Shown here piece by piece: positions 1 to 46,777 of a stretch of DNA of 64,000 bases. The translations under genes were made by a program, and so were the position numbers. The stretch is taken from assembly GCA_014773175.1 (NCBI GenBank), contig VXCM01002065.1, positions 21,835 to 85,834 of the forward strand, in the 5' to 3' direction. The notes below the pieces were generated by a model. The model was given only the letters and a program-made list of their open reading frames with translations, ran no database searches and was not told where the DNA came from. The stretch is from Lucifuga dentata. Its lineage: Eukaryota; Chordata; Actinopteri; Ophidiiformes; Bythitidae. Position 1 is the first letter of the stretch; each line of letters opens with the position of its first letter.

Positions 1-121
1 TATATATATATATATATATATATATATAAGTTCTTTGTCTCTTTCATATTCAGTGTTTTTTTTGTCTGTCTCTCACTCACTGTGACAACCTCTTATACTT
101 CTACTCTTGTCATCATTGGCT

Positions 122-160
<39 letters not shown>

Positions 161-1203
161 CTCTCTCTCTCTCCATCAATCTCTGTCCAACACTTGTCAT
201 GCCTTTTAAGCTTCTCTCAGTCTTAAATCTTGGGTGCCCCACCCCTTATTGTCTGTCCGTAATGTCTTTTGACGTCACCTTATGAAATCCGTTGTCCTCA
301 AAGTTACATGTTTTCAATGCGTGTCCTACATTTGAATCAACGTTCTATGATGAATAAACTGAGGCTGCAGAGCTTCACAATCAAGGGTGGGGAAGATGTC
401 TGGAGATCCCACTCATTGTGCATTAATGTGTGTGTGTGTGTGTGTGTGTGCAGGGTNATGTCTGGAGATCCCACTCATTGTGCATTAATGTGTGTGTGTG
501 TGTGTGTGTGTGCAGGGTGCATTTAACGATTTATAAGTCACGAGTTGTACATCTGAGTGTAAAATTTGCAGTAAATATATGAATGCTGGACTTGTGTATA
601 GCGATGTTACGGCTGTGTGTGCTTGTGTGCATGTGTTAGTACATGCATGAATATAGTTCTGAACAAAAAGGGTGTGTACTAAATGATATATATATGTACT
701 ATGTAGTTTAATGTAAATGCAACAAAGCATGCATTTGTATACACTGTGTACCTTAGCCTGTATATTTGCATGCTTAAAGAGAGTGTGAACACTCCACACA
801 AAAGTGTGTATGCATAAGGCTGGGTACAGTGTGTATGTGTGTGTGTGTGTGTGCGTGCGTGTGTTCCAGTACACATACAGCTTATGTACCGCCCAGGCAT
901 GTTATAACTCCACTGTGCCTGCTACGTGTGTGTAGGTGCTCATTTGTGTGTAAGCACCCGGTTGTGTGTAGTTGTGGTAAAAGCATTCGCTTGCCTTTGT
1001 GTGTGTGTGTGCATGTGTGTGTGATTGCTGTGTGTGTGTGTGTGTGGCAGGCAGACTGCAATGCCGCAATCAGCTCTGTATCATCATTGACCAAACACGC
1101 CATCTGTGCTTTTAAGCTATAGAAACAGCATGTCGCATTGCTACAGAGCGATTCACACAACATAAGTGTTCCATAAAATCACAGCAGGTTGATATTGTGG
1201 TGC

Positions 1204-1237
<34 letters not shown>

Positions 1238-1540
1238 GCACATGCACTTCTGTCTACCTCCATGAATGCGTCTGAGTGTGTCAGTTTGTGTACACTTGTG
1301 TTTTAGTGTATATTTCCCTTTTGTCTTACATTATCTGTTCTTACATGTTGTCTATGTGTGTGGATGCATGTGCTTTTGAGGGTATTAATGCTTGTGCTTG
1401 CATGTGTACATGCATGCCTCCCTGCTTACATGTTTGTGTGTGCGTGCGTGTGTGTAGAGGCCCAGAGTGTATATGGGTCACTCTCTTAGGAGCCATAATC
1501 CCACATTTGTACTAAGTTACTCACTGGGGTTTCGCTCTTC
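1..1540. repeat. Microsatellite-rich region at the left edge
   Basis: TA run 1-28, CT run 123-157, GT runs at about 428-450, 489-512, 834-853, 1001-1048 and 1206-1234, with diverged GT-rich sequence between. Frames open here have Cys/Val/His-rich composition from GT/CA repeats and are not genes. A 61 bp exact duplication flanks the N at 457. Confidence 0.8.
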
Positions 1541-1589
1541 CTGTTTGGCCAAGCTGATGGCAACAAGCATAATGACCTCACCATAGCAT

Positions 1590-1760
1590 ACGGTCATTGG
1601 CCTGCAGACTCTGAGCCTTTCAGCCAATCAGAGATTGCTTTGGTGACGTATAGCCTCTAGAGCCTGTTCTGATTGGATGGGAAGGCGGGACTAGGGGATG
1701 CTGTGAACCTTTGATTAGCTGGGAGAGAGAGTGAGTTTGTGTGTGTGTGTGTGTGTGTGA

Positions 1761-1793
<33 letters not shown>

Positions 1794-2595
1794 CATGAGA
1801 ATTTGGGAGTTGATGTTCTTTGTGTTTCTTGTGAAAACTATTCAACCTGTAGCTTTTATAGATCATAATGCAGACAAATTCAGACAAATAAGCAGCATGT
1901 ATAAAAGATAGTATGAGACTTAATAATCCTGTTAACGTTATTTTATTACATCTAAGCAGACATTACCGTCTGAGCTTCATAGGGACATGAGATTATGAGT
2001 ATGATAATGTCATATTTAATGGCGTTTTATTAGGTCAAAGGAAGTCCGACACCATTTCAGATTGAATACACCCACGTCTACGCCCCGTTTGCTTATAGAC
2101 AAATGAAGAAGGGATGGAGACAGAAAGAGGAGACAGAAAGAAAGACAGAAAGACAGGTTTCATCCCTGTCCTGCCTGTCTCTATAAGTCACAGACATGCC
2201 TACAGAGGAATCCTATTGGCCGCCGCAGCCTCGCTCTCCCAACAGCTGTTCTGTGTTTTCCCACACCGCCATTGGCCCAGGCGCACTGTCAATCAAATTT
2301 ACTTTGACATGTGGCTCCGCCTCCACTGCTTCTTCGCGGAATTTCATTGGCTACTGTACCCTTTCGTGCTCTGTGATTGGCCGCACGGGCTGGTTGTCAA
2401 GGCTTTGGGGCTTCATTCACCATTTTGCGACTGTAGTGTAGAATGTACAGGGCAGTAGTTTTTCCTCCTTTTAAGTTGCTTTGCCGGAGAAACATGAACG
2501 GTCGCTAATTGGCAGCTGCGGACGACTGACCACTCTGCCCTATTTTATCCCGCGGACTCTACAAAGAACCACAGTGGGCTAATATCTTTGCTCTG
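1590..2595 (+). promoter_or_regulatory. cic: cic promoter with CCAAT cluster and non-coding first exon
   Basis: Eight CCAAT boxes (CCAAT or ATTGG) lie at about 1596, 1624, 1672, 2215, 2271, 2346, 2376 and 2508. The last five fall within 300 bases, as is typical of NF-Y-driven broadly expressed promoters. A TATA-like tattttatcc lies near 2541. A strong donor ctctg|gtgagt ends a probable non-coding exon at 2595, which would splice to the acceptor at 6337. The transcription start, around 2570, is inferred. Confidence 0.6.
1737..1793. repeat. GT/GA compound microsatellite
   Basis: GT repeat passing into GA repeat, lying between the distal and proximal CCAAT boxes of the cic promoter. Confidence 0.9.
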
Positions 2596-3555
2596 GTGAG
2601 TATTAGCAGCCTACAAATCTTTCTCCTGCAGCACTGCAGTGGAGCTTGTTGTGCTTTTGCCGACCTGCTAGTGTTCTACATGTTTACTGTGACCATAAAC
2701 AGTATTTGCAGTTGGGTTCTTCAGCATATTTTCCGATATCTGGACGGCGTATGGAGAGGAATAGAGGGCGGATTGGTTGTCTTCGGTGAAAAAAGGGAGC
2801 GGTGCGGCTAGACATAGTGAGCTTGAAACTTTTCCACTAGAAATAAATTCAACGCCATAACTGCCGATGGACTTCCTAGAACAACTGTTATTTTCCTGCG
2901 TTGTAATAAACCAAAACTCTACTCCTGTCTTTTAAACTCTTCTTTCTTACATTGTAATAATTTCTTCCTCTTTTTTAAGAATCAGCGTTGCTGTTTGATT
3001 CTGCCCGTGTTTTGGGGGGCTTGAGGGCCTTCTCCTTGGACTAGTTTGTGGTCACTTTTCCCCTCCCGGCTCTTAATTTTTCTGGCTGTAAGAATGCAAG
3101 AGACGTTCAGGGTCGTCACGGAATTGGCTTTAGCTATGTTTTCAAATGACTGTCACTTTCAGATGAGCTATATAAGACACTTTGACTGCTGTTTTGTCGT
3201 GTTACGTGTAAATACGCAGGGGGATTGACAAAGTTACGTGTTCATCTGTTTGGGCAGTTTGACAGTGTCAGGCAGTAGAAAGAATACGGATCATATCCGT
3301 GGTATTAGAGATTAATATGCCCGTTAAACCGGTTATTTCCCGGTGACAGTGAGTAGAGGATTTCCAAGCGGCCTTGTGTGTAGTTGAGGCCTGGCGCTCC
3401 ACGCCATGGCCTGCTGTGTTGTGGAGTAAAACTGGTAGTAATCGCGGTACTACGAGGGCTTGATGCATACACGGTACTAAACCAGGAGTGACAACATCCC
3501 TCCTGCAATTTGTGTTGTGCTCTTTAGGCTTTGTCTACATAAAGTTAACAGCTGT

Positions 3556-4299
3556 TATCTACTCTGAATCATTATGATGTCAATACTATTTATACAATCA
3601 GACCAGTCATTACAAAAAAACATTGTAGTAATTCTGTTATACACCTGACAGATGTATTATGCAAATATAATGCAGCTTAGTGTAGGTCAAACTATAAGCC
3701 TGCCTTTAAAAATCCTTTAGAAATGGAACAGAAGGCAGAAATGCTATAAGGTGTTATCTGTAAGGGGGTCATACAAGTTCAGCACTGGACTCTGTAGGTG
3801 GGAATCTGTAGTGCAAAATGCATGGAGGGCATAGTTGTGTGCATGTTTAAAGATTAAGTATTAAACCATCTACATTTGTATTTGTAGCAGGAATCTGTTG
3901 CGTTTTGCTCCAACCGTTATCACTTTATTTTAGCACAGTCAGATGAGGTTGAAAAGTGAATAAACAGTGCTTGAAACTGGATAACCACTTACATAAACAA
4001 AATGATGCTATCAGAAAGGCAGAAGTTCATGTTTTTTTCACCTCACATAGCCTACATCAGCTAGTTATATTTACTATGAATCATTAAGCCTACAATAGAG
4101 GATGGACTCCCGTTCCATTTCTAAAGGATTTTTAATGGAAGGCTTGTATTAGTTTAACCTACACTATGCATTACAGCATATTTGCATAGGACATCTGTCA
4201 GATGTATAACGGAATTACTACAGTTTTGTCATTACAGTTTTGTAATGACTGCTCTGATTTTATAAATATATTGACATCATAATGATTCAGAGTAGATAT
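3556..4299. mobile_element. Large foldback element in cic intron 1
   Basis: The left arm 3556-3729 (tatctactctgaatcattat onward to tagaaatggaac) returns as its inverse at about 4112-4299. Arms are about 175-190 bases with small differences; the middle is about 380 bases. No open frame. Unrelated in sequence to the TTAA family. Confidence 0.7.
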
Positions 4300-5470
4300 T
4301 CACCTATATTTTACTCTGCAAATAAAATATAGGTGTTTTGAGGCTACCTGTACACCTGATGGACAGAAAGCCGTCCCTCACTATGATTGTGACTGAACAT
4401 AAAACACACCAGATAGAGGCCTACTATAGTTTCCATATGGGCTTTCTTGCTCCAAATTTCACTGAGGGGAGTGTGAGTTGCATCAGTTTGTCTTTAAGCC
4501 GTTATCGTTAAGCCCATGACTCTGACACCAGCTGTTGTACACACTGCACTACTGAGTAAACACACGTAGCATGCTTCTATCGTGACCAAGTAAGGCAGGC
4601 TGCCAAGTTATTTTATGGTGGCTGCTCGATGGCTGTCTGTCCTAAATAGGGATTTACATGTAGCACAATGATGGCTGTTAGGTCTCTAGGCTTGCAGGCA
4701 CTATCAACTGTCATCACTTAGATGTTTTCTGTGTGTGTGGCGTGGCCTTGAGACAGGCAGCACTCATCTCTGGAAATGGATTTCTCTCTAGCTGATAGGA
4801 TGTGGCAGATATTAAAAGGACCTGAATGAAACCAAGCCTTCACAGACAGACAAGCAAGGAGGCAGCGAAACGAAATAGAGACGTGCAGACAAAAGCAGAC
4901 AGTCTGGTGAGGAGACAGATGTAGAAGCATCGACAGATGGGCAGACTTGCAAAGTGACAGACAAACAATGACAAGACAAGTGTGACATGCACAATGTCGG
5001 CAGGATTTGACAGTGAATGTCAGAGTTAGAGTGAGAATCTTCAAAAAGATAACCTAGAATGTAGGGGGGAGTTTTGATTCTCCGTACTATACACTTGTTG
5101 ACGTCTTTTTTTGACACTCCTCGCTCTGTAGAGACTCTTGTATCGGAAGAAATGAGGCAGAGCACACAGCTGCTAGGACCTGAGGCAAGTCCCATGTGTA
5201 TCAGCCACACAGCACACCAGTTAAATGACAACAGCCCTTCGCTCCCCAATGTCAGCAAAAATCAATCTGTTTTACTTCCTAAATGGAGGCATAACTGTGA
5301 ATGAGTCCAGTGCAGAATTGGAAGTATCCTCAATGACTCTGGGAGGGCTAAGAGTGATACTGAATGACTCTTTTGTGGGAAAACAATTATTCAGGACAAC
5401 TCTGCTATTTTGGACTGCAGCTTAAAATGAGGATGTGTACAGAGTGAATAGAGAGTGAGACTAAGTGGAC

Positions 5471-5472
5471 AG

Positions 5473-5508
<36 letters not shown>
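5471..5508. repeat. GA microsatellite
   Basis: Uninterrupted GA run in cic intron 1. Confidence 0.9.
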
Positions 5509-5510
<2 letters not shown>

Positions 5511-6337
5511 AGTGACTGAAATCAATATTGGAGAGCAAGCGAGACAAGATGTAGAGATACGAATGAAATCGTAGTAGTAGCAGAAAGAGAGGGAGGAATA
5601 AAGTAACGGGAAGTTAGGTAATGGTCTTCCACAGGAAATGGAGATTGTAGGGGCGGATTGACTCGGCTTTGAAATACATAGATAAAGGCTGCCACCGAGA
5701 GAGAGGGAGTAAGAGAGCGCAAGAGAGAAAGGGAGGGTTTCAGTAAGCAAGTGAACAAGGAATTCCCCCGCCTCTACTGCCCTGGCCAAGATGTGTGTGT
5801 GCGTGTGTGAATGTGCGTATGACAGAGTGAGTGAGTGAGAGAGTGCATGCATAAAGGCTTGTCTGGGCAAGCACTTGCAAAGTGCCTCTCACTATTTCCA
5901 TGCTGTGTTCAAAGCTTACATTGTGTTTACTACACAATGTGGCCTCCTGCTTTCAATGTGTACCTGATATGGATACAGGCCCTATGTAAATGTGAGTAAA
6001 ACTTTTTATGTAATTAATTAATGTGTAATGAATTTGTGGATGAGTCATTACTACTCTAGTACTGTGGTGCACCATTTTGAATGGAATACATTTTTCAGAT
6101 GTTTAAAATGTTAATTACTGTTATTTTCTTGCTGCCTGGAGTCTTGAGCTCTTATTTTGGCTTGCTTGTATTTGGAATTACTTTGAATTTGTATGAATGT
6201 GCTGATGTTTGGTTTCATTCAAAATCAGTTACTTTTCTTCTCAAACTTATGCAGTTAATATATAGCTACCTTATGTGTGTGCATCTGATTGTGTTTGCCA
6301 CATGAGTAATCCACGCTCCCTGTTCCCTTTCTTCCAG

Positions 6338-6543
6338 CATCTCTGGAATAAGCTTGGCAAGTGCTGAAGTTGTGCAACGAAGACGAGAGAGCATGAGAGA
6401 AAGAGGTCCCAGCAGAGGAGGGAAATAGAAAGAAAGACAAGGAGGAATAAGTAAAGGCGAGACAGAGAGAGGAACACCAAGAAGAATCTCTGGGATCAAT
6501 AAATTCAAAGCCTTGTTTGAAGGAAAGAAAGCTAAATGAAAAG
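6338..6543 (+). promoter_or_regulatory. cic: cic 5' UTR with two upstream ORFs
   Basis: Purine-rich leader between the acceptor at 6337 and the start at 6544. An upstream ATG at 6393 opens an 11-codon frame ending at 6428. A second at 6536 opens a 3-codon frame whose TGA (6545-6547) overlaps the main ATG (6544-6546). Both could lower or tune translation of the long isoform. Confidence 0.55.
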
Positions 6544-30076
<23,533 letters not shown>

Positions 30077-32737
30077 GCTGGAGGGGGTGAGAAAGTGTAA
30101 AAATCACGGAAAAGAAGAAGAGAGAGAGGAGTGTGTTACTCCACAGCATGTACTTGTGTGTGTTAAATCCAGGCTGTGGATGGCTCCAGTGGAAGTCTTC
30201 TACTGGCACTATTATCCACCAGACCTGGGCAGAAATACATTAAATTATGGTCGCAAATATTCAATCTACACAAGGTGCGCTTCATTTGTCTTATCAAACA
30301 TTTTTTAAAAAAGCCTCAAAAGTTGACAACATGCAAGACAACAGTCAAGTGCTCATTTTAGCTTTTTTCTCTCTCTTTTTTTCTAAACATCCAGAATATT
30401 TTCAGTCACTTCTTTGCCCTGGTCTGCTTTTGGCACATTTCTACAGTAGTTTATAGTTTGACACACAGACGCTGTGGTATACACTGTCTATCTCTCTGGG
30501 GCACACACACACACACACACAGAGACATAAAATCCTGGTGCGTACTGTATGTAACGTCCAGCATGCACATGATTTCACATAGACATACACACACACACAC
30601 ACACACATGTCCTTACCAAATCAGACTGTTACTCTTGGTTGGCAGGCCCCAGGAGCTGCCATCAAGGACCATGACACACAAAGGCACTTTGTCACTTATT
30701 GTGCAGATGCAGTTTGCTGTCGCCAGCCAGCCCTCAAATGCCATTGACTTGACCTCCTTTTTCCCCCTTCCACTCCTCAGCACAGTGGATGGGACAAAAA
30801 CACAACCCCAGTGACCTCCACTGATATTCCACAGCCTCTCAATGCTGCAAGACAGACAGCACGCACACACACACAATGCATCTGTGCAGTGTGTACACTC
30901 ACAATTGCATAAACACAAACTCAAAAACACAAAGACACACACACCCAGTCAACCCCTTCTGACCAAGCCATTGGCCTGCACAGTTTTTAGTGATTGTAGT
31001 GAGAAAAAAAACTCAAAGCATGAATACTCTTTGCTCCCGAAAAACAAAATGAAGGCAGGAGTTGGGATTTAGTGTGACCAATCTTTGCACCTTCATTTAT
31101 TGCCATTTTAACAGACTGTGTCCTCATTGGCTGGAGCTGATTATATACATCTGTATGTATGTAGGGGTTCCCCCCAAACTGGTGTGGACAAGCACCGCAA
31201 AAAGAGATTACCTGTGTGTAAGGAGACTGTTGGTTGTGAGTCTCGGAGGAATCAACATTAAGTCCGACACTGACCAGCTCCCAACAGAGCACAGAGAAAA
31301 GAGGAAGAAACTGGATGGTGTTCATTGGTTGGAAGATTTATATTCCGCCAATTCAAAACTGATAATAAAGTGAATAAGGATGACAACAACAACATGACAG
31401 ACTTACCAACAGAGAGAAATAGTACAATTTTTAACCAAACTTCTCTGAATCTCCCAGTGGATATGATGTTGCTTTCTCTTGTTATCGTTGCCGTGGAAAT
31501 AACCAGTTTTACCGTGGCCTGTTTTTCTCTCGTGGCTCTATGGTGTTTCTTCTCCAGCATAAAAAACACAACAAAAAGGACTTTGGATAAAAGAGGAGAC
31601 AAATTCAGTCTGTGCCCCCCCCACCCCCAACTTTTAATTGTACTAGAGGAGGATCTCCCCCTCCTCTTCCCTCTGGTTTCTCACTAGACACAGCGAAGTG
31701 GGGTAGCAGGGGGGGTTTGTTGTTTTGTAAATGTTGAAATCAGGTGTTTGCACAATTTGTGCGGCCCTTCTCGTCTGGGACCGCCGCAAGATAAATCAGG
31801 AAAGTATTGTTTTTAGAGATTGTTTTAGAAAAAATAATAATCTTGTTCCATATGTTATCAACCACCTTTTTCCCTTCCACTCTCCTCCTTGCCTCTCTTT
31901 CCCCTCAAGTCTTTTCCTCCTTCCTAAATGTCTCTCCTTCTGCCACCCCATCACCCTCACTCCTCAAGTGTTGTTAGAAAGTGCCCTTAAGCACTGGTCC
32001 TGGGTCAAGCGCTATGTAGCTCAGGATGGTTCTGGTTAGGGTTAGTTCAGGGAAAGCAGACCCTAGACCAGCCCTGGAGGGCAGTCTCTAGAGCCCTCCC
32101 CTCTTCCCTCTCTTCTCGACACTTTATCCTTTCCCATCAAATGGTGCAATAGGACATTTATTTTTTTTGGAAATGGTTGGGTTATTTTGTTTTTGGGGGA
32201 CGGCTCAGTGCCATATATACTAAATCAAGTACAGTCAATCAGAGGAAATGAGCTGTTGTGATACTCTCTATAACTATGGTTAAAAAACGAAACAAAAAAA
32301 GAAGTTACACAATTATTGTAATTGTTGAAGAGATAGCGAGCATAACTTACTAAAAGTCAAAGACAATTTTTCAAATAGCACTTTTTGGCTCTTTGCTTCC
32401 TTAGTGAAGAGTGGGGGTAGTTATTATTGTGGGTATCTCTTTTATTTGTCTGTATACAGTTGAAAGTGTGAAAAAATATATATATTTCCATATATGTGCA
32501 TTTAGGTCTGTGTCTGGGTGTGTGTGTATGTTTTAGCACATGCAGGTAGTGTGTTAACATGACCAACCTCTAGTTCTTTCACCACACAGCAACATTATCA
32601 ATATTCTATTTTTTCTTCCTTGTATTCTATATTCTACTCTAGAGACAGTATTTTTATAGTCACCACGACTATTTTGTCTGCCATCTTGACTGTTATCAAA
32701 CTGATTCAGGATATATATGAAATATATATTCAAGATA

Positions 32738-32780
<43 letters not shown>

Positions 32781-32945
32781 CACGCAGGTAACAGAAGACT
32801 ATCAAATCACATTTCTTTGGGTTTAGGGTTGCAATGTGTTCATCTGCATGCATGTGCAATCATATGCACGCGTGCACACACACACAGACATCAGTGCATA
32901 CACACATGTATGCGTGTACACTGTATGATTGTGCTTAAAAATAAA
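30077..32945 (+). other. cic: cic 3' UTR region and candidate poly(A) signals
   Basis: Non-coding sequence after the cic stop. AATAAA occurs at 31364-31369 and 32940-32945, and either could end the transcript. It contains CA repeats (about 30500-30605 and 30867-30950) and a TA run at 32741-32776. No further gene was seen. Confidence 0.5.
32741..32776. repeat. TA microsatellite
   Basis: TA run downstream of cic, near the distal poly(A) signal. Confidence 0.9.
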
Positions 32946-35880
32946 CTGTCCTTACTTTGGAGAAGGAATTCTAGGATGAGCAAGGTGAGTGTTATCTCAT
33001 AAACAGGCATGTTGACCATGTGCAATATTTCTAAACAACAAAAAACTAAATATTGAAAATATTAAAGATCTAACACAATGTCTTTATTGCGTGAATTTAT
33101 TTGGAACTGTTGAAGCTGTTCAGTGTCGTGTGCTTCATCATTTTTTGCTCGTTTATAGTGTTTCATGAATCAATCCACTTTTTTAAAGTTTCAATAGCTT
33201 TCAGGTGACCTTGAGTTAACTTCCTGATTCATTGCAATCTCTCTATTTGGTTTTGCTCCCTGTAAAATAACACAGGGAAGCTGATGCATCATTATTTGCC
33301 AGAATGAGGCCGTTGATTAATGAAGAGCATCTGGAGAGGCAGCATTAGACCAGTCCCCTAAATCCCTGGAACAAACGGCGGGTACTTTTCTAGCCGGCCC
33401 TTGTCGAGTAGGTCGGTGCTGGGGTGATTATTGGATTAGAGTAGCCTCCCGGATTTGGGTCATAATAAATGAGAGATGGGAGGACTTGGTCAGTGATCCT
33501 CCCATATCAGCAAACATATATGAAACTGGAAGCAGCACTGGCCTGTCCACTTTTAATTCCCAGATAAGCCCTGAAGTTTCCAGATAATTCCTGTACAGGC
33601 CTAAGTGTCCAAATCACAAGCTAAAATGTGTCGGCTTCTCCGTGAAACATTTAAATAGTGACGTCTCTGAACTGTTATTAAAATGTTTATTAAATGTAGC
33701 CTATAAACATCTTTAAATCATAGTCATTTATCAGCCATTAATCAAGACAACAATCATTCCGGCTACATTTGTAAGTAATTTGAGTACCTATTGGCAAATC
33801 CAAATAAAAATCCACTTATTGCTCTTTATGTTGTGTATTATACATTGTTATTGGGGACACCCAAATCCACACACAGATATAAATTTTCCAGTTTATGTGG
33901 AGCTCATGATGGTCAGCACCTGTTGCTCCAGTTGAGCAGTGGTGTCAATCATGGGGTACATTCCATGGCCCCTATTTGTTTCCACGTTTCCCTCACTCGA
34001 GTCTTTTCCTTGCTTTCAAGTCCTGCCCATTGTAACGCAAGGAAAACGTCTTCACATCTGAGGAATGACAATTTAAGAGAAATTAAATATCCTCGCTCCT
34101 CAAGCATCATCTAAAACCGCCTGACTTGTCATACAGCTGAACAGCTGTCAGAGCACTTGGAGCTGCTGTTTTAGTTCCTAGACGATGATAAAATAATGAA
34201 ATATTCTCCTCTGATTATTACTGTAACAATTAACATGAAAGTTTGACAAACATCCACATGCAGAACAATCTGACTTTATAATCTACAGATCAGCACATTT
34301 TTAAGTGTGTTTCACTGCTCAGAGAGTTAAAATATGTTTATCAGCATTAATTAACTTTTCTAAAGGGGATGTTTTCTTGAACATGTCAGTGGATATAGTT
34401 GGAACAGATCAGTACTGTCATGCTATAAGAGTTGTTTTATTGTTTTATGTTTCTTTATCATTCAGAGCTGCACTGAACACACATCCAGTANTATAAGAGT
34501 TGTTTTATTGTTTTATGTTTCTTTATCATTCAGAGCTGCACTGAACACACATCCAGTAGTTTTAAACAGATGATCAATCTGCCAAAAGTAAACAGAAATA
34601 ATCTGAGTAATTTTACACCTGAGATGTTGCTGTTGTTTTTCTGTTCACGTTTGATGAAACGTATGAGGTTATATTAAGATGCACGTCGGTGTATCAGATC
34701 AGCTGTAGCAGATCTGTCCAATCAGAAACAGACTTTCAGGAAAGGGTCGTGACTGTCAGGTAACAGACTTCTGCGTCTAGCGTTTCCTCACTCATGTCTC
34801 CCAGATGAAGCCTCCTCCATCCTCAGAGCAGAAATAAGAGCTTAGAGGTTCGAGCAGCGAGGAATGATCAAACAAGGGCCATGGAACGCGCCCACGGCCT
34901 TCTCCACCTGTTACTGGATACACCGGGACTGGAGGTCACGCTGTTCCTTAGAGCAGCATTCAGATTGAGGTTGACCTCCTGTTTTACAGAAGACAGTCAT
35001 CTATCATCTGAAAGTACAATAGCTGATAATACCCTGCTAGTGACAATGACAATGACTTATGAGGTAGAAGATGAGAAGTGAATTTCTCCAGTACTCAAAC
35101 CACTAGTGACAATGACTGTGATGCCGGACAAACTCATCAAAATTTAGTTTCCTATCATAAAGCTAATAGGTAGATATTTACAAGTTATACTATGCACTGA
35201 AGTCTATGCAGCTCTGTTCACACCCACTGTATTTCTGTCTCAGCATATAGTGTCATTACATGGTACAAATTCCCACTATATTTCTATTTCAACATATAGT
35301 GTCATTACAAGATACAAATTCCACAGAATCACAAAATGTTCAGTATTGCACACACGATATCAACTGTAATTTAGTTTATTATGCAGTTTGAGTTAAGAGT
35401 AACATAATACCAAAATGTATTAAAAATCACAAAAATACCAGTAGCATGAAAACTCACCTCATAACACATCATAATAACAACCTTTTTCAGATACTTATGT
35501 TTAATTAACAATAAAGCTACTTAGTGTGCTACCATGTATGTATGCTATTTATCATTATTAGAAATAGTAGCTCTAGTAAACTACTTTTCAAAGAGCAATG
35601 TCAAGAGTTTATTACACTATTTAATTTTAACAAAAATTTCTGTTCCATTAGCATAAAGTGATAGATAACTTGCAACCCTCAGGGTGAATTCAATTATTGA
35701 TCTGACATTTTTATTTGCACACTGAAACTTGCAGGCTTTCGTTGGGACGGTACTAATATAGTGCTAATAAAATGTGTGACTTGCTCTTTCTCTGGCCTAC
35801 ATCCACTGTTATGTCATTTTAATTTTGTAGTTGTTTTGATTTGTGAAAGTCAAGGGAGTAAACCTGAACAGCAGCTTCTT
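32946..35880. other. Intergenic region between cic and gsk3a
   Basis: About 2.9 kb without a supported gene. The part from 33180 to 33640 has even composition and homeodomain-like motifs such as ttgattaatga, so it may be a conserved non-coding element. A 67 bp artefact duplication surrounds the N at 34491. A diverged tandem pair lies at 35223-35320. Confidence 0.5.
35223..35320. repeat. Diverged tandem duplication, about 49 bp units
   Basis: cccactgtatttctgtctca and cccactatatttctatttca start two adjacent units that both include catatagtgtcattaca. The differences show a real, older duplication, unlike the exact copies at N joins. Confidence 0.65.
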
Positions 35881-36066
35881 GGAACTTCATCTCCCAGGTG
35901 GCATTGCGAGCGCTCCGTTTGCAACAGCTATTTGCCCAGACAGCCGGCGGCAACAGGAGCGTGGCTTTCTGAGATTATTCGCTCTCGGGTATTCATAATT
36001 AACAGTCGCTTGGTCGAAAATAATATATATATAAAAAAACAACAACTCTGACCTCTGCACAAAGAT
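35880..36066 (+). promoter_or_regulatory. gsk3a: gsk3a promoter and 5' leader
   Basis: No TATA box is placed for a start here. Position 35884 has acttcatctcccag, which differs from the ACTACAnnTCCCAG-type promoter motif (bound by ZNF143/THAP11) at one defined base. A GC-rich stretch follows, then the ATG at 36067. The true start site is unknown. Confidence 0.45.
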
Positions 36067-46693
<10,627 letters not shown>

Positions 46694-46734
46694 AAACAGC
46701 TCTTCATCCATTTGCCTGCCAGACTAATCTTTAT

Positions 46735-46736
<2 letters not shown>

Positions 46737-46775
<39 letters not shown>
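46737..46775. repeat. CA microsatellite in gsk3a 3' UTR
   Basis: CA run starting 43 bases after the gsk3a stop. Confidence 0.9.

Positions 46776-46777
<2 letters not shown>

Larger units (their letters stand above)
2596..6337 (+). other. cic: cic intron 1 (5' UTR intron)
   Basis: Runs from the donor at 2596 to the acceptor cccctttcttccag-like site ending at 6337. It holds a foldback element at 3556-4299 and a GA microsatellite at 5471-5508. No coding exon was found. The frames open here on either strand have simple-repeat composition or no family match. Confidence 0.55.

Noticed and set aside
485..1515. Several Cys/His/Val-rich open frames
   Set aside because: They are translations of GT/CA microsatellites without splice sites or homology.
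2114..2458. Open frame of 114 codons on the plus strand
   Set aside because: It covers the CCAAT-rich cic promoter, has no family resemblance and its length is explained by GC content.
6081..6305. Hydrophobic 74-codon open frame before cic exon 1
   Set aside because: AT-rich intron sequence ending near the splice acceptor, with no homology seen.
30458..30960. CA-rich stretches considered as a CRISPR-like or satellite array
   Set aside because: They are simple dinucleotide repeats without regular spacers.
34881..35081. 66-codon open frame starting MERAHGLLHLL
   Set aside because: No recognisable domain, no clear promoter or splice context, and a length expected by chance.
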